Source: Neoasaia chiangmaiensis (lineage in GTDB: Bacteria; Pseudomonadota; Alphaproteobacteria; Acetobacterales; Acetobacteraceae). Taken from it: DNA of 64,000 nucleotides. Positions 61,806 to 64,000 of this stretch are shown here, one piece after another (position 1 is the first letter of the stretch; each line of letters starts with the position of its first letter). The stretch is taken from positions 2,948,001-3,012,000 of the forward strand of contig NZ_CP014691.1 of NCBI RefSeq assembly GCF_002005465.1. Reading direction: 5' to 3'. The notes beneath the pieces are model-generated. The model searched no databases. It was not told the DNA's origin and saw only the letters and a list, made by a program, of their open reading frames with translations. The translations under genes and the position numbers were made by a program.

Positions 61806-62864
61806 ATGCGTATTCTCCATTGCCTTTCCACCCGGGAATTTGCGGGAACGGAGCGTCATGTCGCGGAGTTGGTCAATCAACAGGCGCTTGAGCATGACGT
61901 GACGATCCTGCTGGATCGGCATACGATCGATATTCGCACCGGCGATGACATCTGCCGATATATCGGCCCGAATGTGCGGATCGTTCATGCCGGTCGGCTC
62001 GGTTATGCCGCAACGTTCTTCTGGTTGACCCGCCGACGTACCTTCGACGTGATTCACACTCATCTGGGGCGCGCAAGCTTCCGTGCGCGCTGGCTGGCGC
62101 CGCGACGCACGCCGCTGGTTGCGACATTGCACAATTGCTTCGTACCGCGTGTTTATGCCGCTCATGACGGGCTGATCTGTGTTGCCAAATGGCAACTGGA
62201 TGCGCTGCCACCCTCTTCAGCAGAAAATGCAGCGGTAATCGGCAACTGGACCTGTTGTGCGAAACCCGATCCAGACCGCCGTGTACGCCTGCGGAAGGAA
62301 TTCGGTATCGATGACCAGACGTTCCTTATCGGGGCAGCGGGACGGCTGGTGCCTGAGAAATGCTTCGATCTGCTGATCGAAGCTTTCAAGATCGCCAATC
62401 TGCCGCACACGAAACTAATCATTTTCGGCGACGGACCCGAGGCTGACAATCTTCGGAATCGTGCGGCTGCGAACGTCGTTTTCGGTGGCTATCGTCCTGA
62501 CCTTAAACAGGACATGGTCGCTTTCGACGGTTTCGTCCTGCCTTCACGGCGGGAGCCGTTTGGTATCGTCCTGCTGGAGGCCATGGCCACGGGACTGCCG
62601 GTCTGTGCGACGGCGGCCGGCGGGGTGCTCGATCTTCTGGCCGCACATAACGAATGCCTCGTGAAACCCAATGACCGTGATGGCCTTGCCGAGGGACTGA
62701 AACGGTTGCGGTCGCGGCAGATCGTTGCCTGGAACATGGAACCCTACGACGTCGCGCAGAAAGCACTTGGAATTATGTCGTTCTATAGAGAAACAATACT
62801 GAAATGTAACAAAAAAACGTCAAACTGCGACGAGAGCACAACGGAAAGTAAAAACCGTGTCTAA
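61806..62864 (+). CDS. GT4-type glycosyltransferase
   Basis: 352 residues. GT-B fold: N-terminal acceptor half (STREFAGTERHVAELVNQQ), nucleotide-sugar half with GAAGRLVPEKCFDLLIEAF and the E-x7-E signature in REPFGIVLLEAMATGLPV. Likely builds a surface glycan; donor and acceptor unknown. The last 30 codons are AT-rich with Lys/Asn (LKCNKKTSNCDESTTESKN), unlike the rest of the gene, and the gap after it is also AT-rich. Confidence 0.85.
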   Translation: MRILHCLSTREFAGTERHVAELVNQQALEHDVTILLDRHTIDIRTGDDICRYIGPNVRIVHAGRLGYAATFFWLTRRRTFDVIHTHLGRASFRARWLAPRRTPLVATLHNCFVPRVYAAHDGLICVAKWQLDALPPSSAENAAVIGNWTCCAKPDPDRRVRLRKEFGIDDQTFLIGAAGRLVPEKCFDLLIEAFKIANLPHTKLIIFGDGPEADNLRNRAAANVVFGGYRPDLKQDMVAFDGFVLPSRREPFGIVLLEAMATGLPVCATAAGGVLDLLAAHNECLVKPNDRDGLAEGLKRLRSRQIVAWNMEPYDVAQKALGIMSFYRETILKCNKKTSNCDESTTESKNRV

Positions 62865-62986
62865 TTAGCAACGACACAGATTGTCACGAATATTGCATCT
62901 TTATTACGCTTGCGTCATTCCACTATCGAAAGCAGATTTTCCGCTCATCGTAACGAAACGATGCAATGCGGGAGAAGAGCACGGCA

Positions 62987-64000
62987 ATGTCGCGTGGTGG
63001 TTTGCAACGAATATCGTCATCGAAAAAAAGTGTCGCGCGGGCGGCATTTCGTATCAGCCTGCTTGGCAGTATTTCCTGCATATGTTTCACGATGGTGAGC
63101 GCTGACGCGCAGACGCAGGCTGTCGGCACCGCACCGGCGGCGCATCACAAAAAGGCCAAGCGCCACACGCATGGTCGCGTCATGTCATCGCCGGCTCCTG
63201 TCGAGCATGCCACCGTCGGCGCGGCCGCGTCGTCGACCAGCCCTGTCAAAACGGCGCCGGCCACCCTGCCGAACGTCACTTCGACGACGAACCGCGACCT
63301 TAGTGCGGCCAACACGCAGGTGCGCGACGAGCAGATCACGGTAACGGGAACGCGTCTTTCCCAGAGCCGGCTGACGAATGTCATGGCCGGCACGACGGTC
63401 GATGCCGAGCAGTTGAAGGAGCGTGGATACACCAACGTCGGCCTGGCGCTGCTGCGCGAAGATCCGGCCTTCAGCGTGCCGAGCAACAGCCCGATCGGCA
63501 ATCAGGGCAGCTATGGCGCGGGTCAGACATTCAATGGTCTGCTGGGCCTCGGCTCCCAGCGTATGCTGACACTGGTGAACGGTCGGCGTTATGTTGGCGG
63601 CGCGTCGGCGTCGATCTTCGGCGCGGCATCCGGTTCGCAGGTCGATAGCAGCACGATCCCGAGTTCGCTGGTCAAGAAGGCGGAGATCAAGTACGGCGGC
63701 GCGGGCGCTGCGTATGGCGCGGACGCCGTGGCGGGTGTCACGAACTACATCCTCGATGACGATTTCGAGGGCGTGGATCTGACCGCGCAAGGCGGCATGA
63801 CGCAGAAGCTGGATGGCGGTCAGCAGAAGATTGCCTTCAAGGCAGGCCGGCACTTCGACCATGATCGCGGCAGCGCTGTCTTCGACCTCGAATATAATGG
63901 CAATTCCGGCCTGACTTATGCCGATCGCCCCAATGTCTTGGGCGGGAACGCGACGACCTACAGCCAGCCGCAGTACGGCACGGTCAGTCCGTATGCCTAT
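62987..64000 (+). CDS. TonB-dependent receptor (3' end beyond window)
   Basis: 338 codons visible, in frame to the edge. A long N-terminus with a hydrophobic segment (AFRISLLGSISCICF, about residues 20-34), then a His/Lys-rich stretch (APAAHHKKAKRHTHGR) and a linker. The plug (about 115-280) has NGRRYVGG, PSSLVKKAEIKYGG and GAGAAYGADAVAGVTNYIL. This pattern is that of the large Caulobacter-like receptor class that often imports carbohydrates. ATG 62987 has GGAG 12 nt before it; a CATCGT/ACGATG hairpin (62946-62963) lies upstream. Confidence 0.85.
   Translation, partial: MSRGGLQRISSSKKSVARAAFRISLLGSISCICFTMVSADAQTQAVGTAPAAHHKKAKRHTHGRVMSSPAPVEHATVGAAASSTSPVKTAPATLPNVTSTTNRDLSAANTQVRDEQITVTGTRLSQSRLTNVMAGTTVDAEQLKERGYTNVGLALLREDPAFSVPSNSPIGNQGSYGAGQTFNGLLGLGSQRMLTLVNGRRYVGGASASIFGAASGSQVDSSTIPSSLVKKAEIKYGGAGAAYGADAVAGVTNYILDDDFEGVDLTAQGGMTQKLDGGQQKIAFKAGRHFDHDRGSAVFDLEYNGNSGLTYADRPNVLGGNATTYSQPQYGTVSPYAY

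Overview
The window comes from a high-GC alphaproteobacterium, most likely an acetic acid bacterium (Acetobacteraceae). The case rests on gene content: a bo3-type ubiquinol oxidase, a phosphoketolase/acetate kinase operon, an exported gluconolactonase-like protein, several TonB-dependent receptors, and the order lptF-lptG-lptD-surA-ksgA. The genus cannot be fixed from sequence alone. Coding density is very high and no gap without a gene exceeds 300 bases. I found no rRNA, tRNA, CRISPR array, prophage or insertion sequence. Many long antisense frames exist, but they are shadows of recognisable GC-rich genes and are left out.

Layout. 1-7.4 kb (minus strand): the 5' part of cyoB (cut by the window edge), cyoA, a TonB receptor with a palindromic site upstream, a sulfotransferase-family gene, a bile-acid/sodium-symporter-like transporter and a proline-rich micro-protein. 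7.4-15.4 kb: ribosome rescue factor ArfB, a zinc alcohol dehydrogenase, an L,D-transpeptidase carrying a perfect 23-bp inverted repeat in its coding sequence, a DUF3597 protein, ahcY, small exported proteins, a CorA/ZntB-like transporter behind a structured leader, and nagA. 15.5-20.9 kb: ackA-xfp-HAD phosphatase-shikimate dehydrogenase-like operon, routing sugar phosphates to acetyl phosphate and acetate with ATP formation. 20.9-27.8 kb: acyltransferase, a second sulfotransferase-like gene, gluconolactonase-like protein, then the peroxide-defence unit oxyR / ahpC-ahpF. 27.9-36 kb (minus strand): outer-membrane biogenesis operon lptF-lptG-lptD-surA-ksgA-aminotransferase. 36-45.9 kb: FAD oxidase, coiled-coil membrane protein, sua5, cysQ, a beta-barrel protein, a TauE-like exporter, pepA-holC, a membrane protein and an aldo/keto reductase.

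The most unusual region is 45.9-53.5 kb: a compact, translationally coupled set of hydrogenase-4 / complex I-like genes (hyfB, C, E, F, G, I) with an NrtR-like NUDIX-winged-helix gene at its end. The large subunit has lost all four NiFe cysteine ligands, while the small subunit keeps the four cysteines of the proximal [4Fe-4S] cluster. No ferredoxin-like subunit or hydrogenase maturation gene is present, and every subunit is short for its family. This fits an energy-converting hydrogenase-related (Ehr) complex of unknown reaction, not a hydrogenase.

53.5-64 kb: a bacteriophytochrome-type light-sensing histidine kinase with its biliverdin-binding cysteine, a TonB receptor, a two-domain M16 peptidase, a small membrane protein, a GT4 glycosyltransferase with an AT-rich 3' end, and the first 338 codons of a third TonB receptor cut by the right edge.
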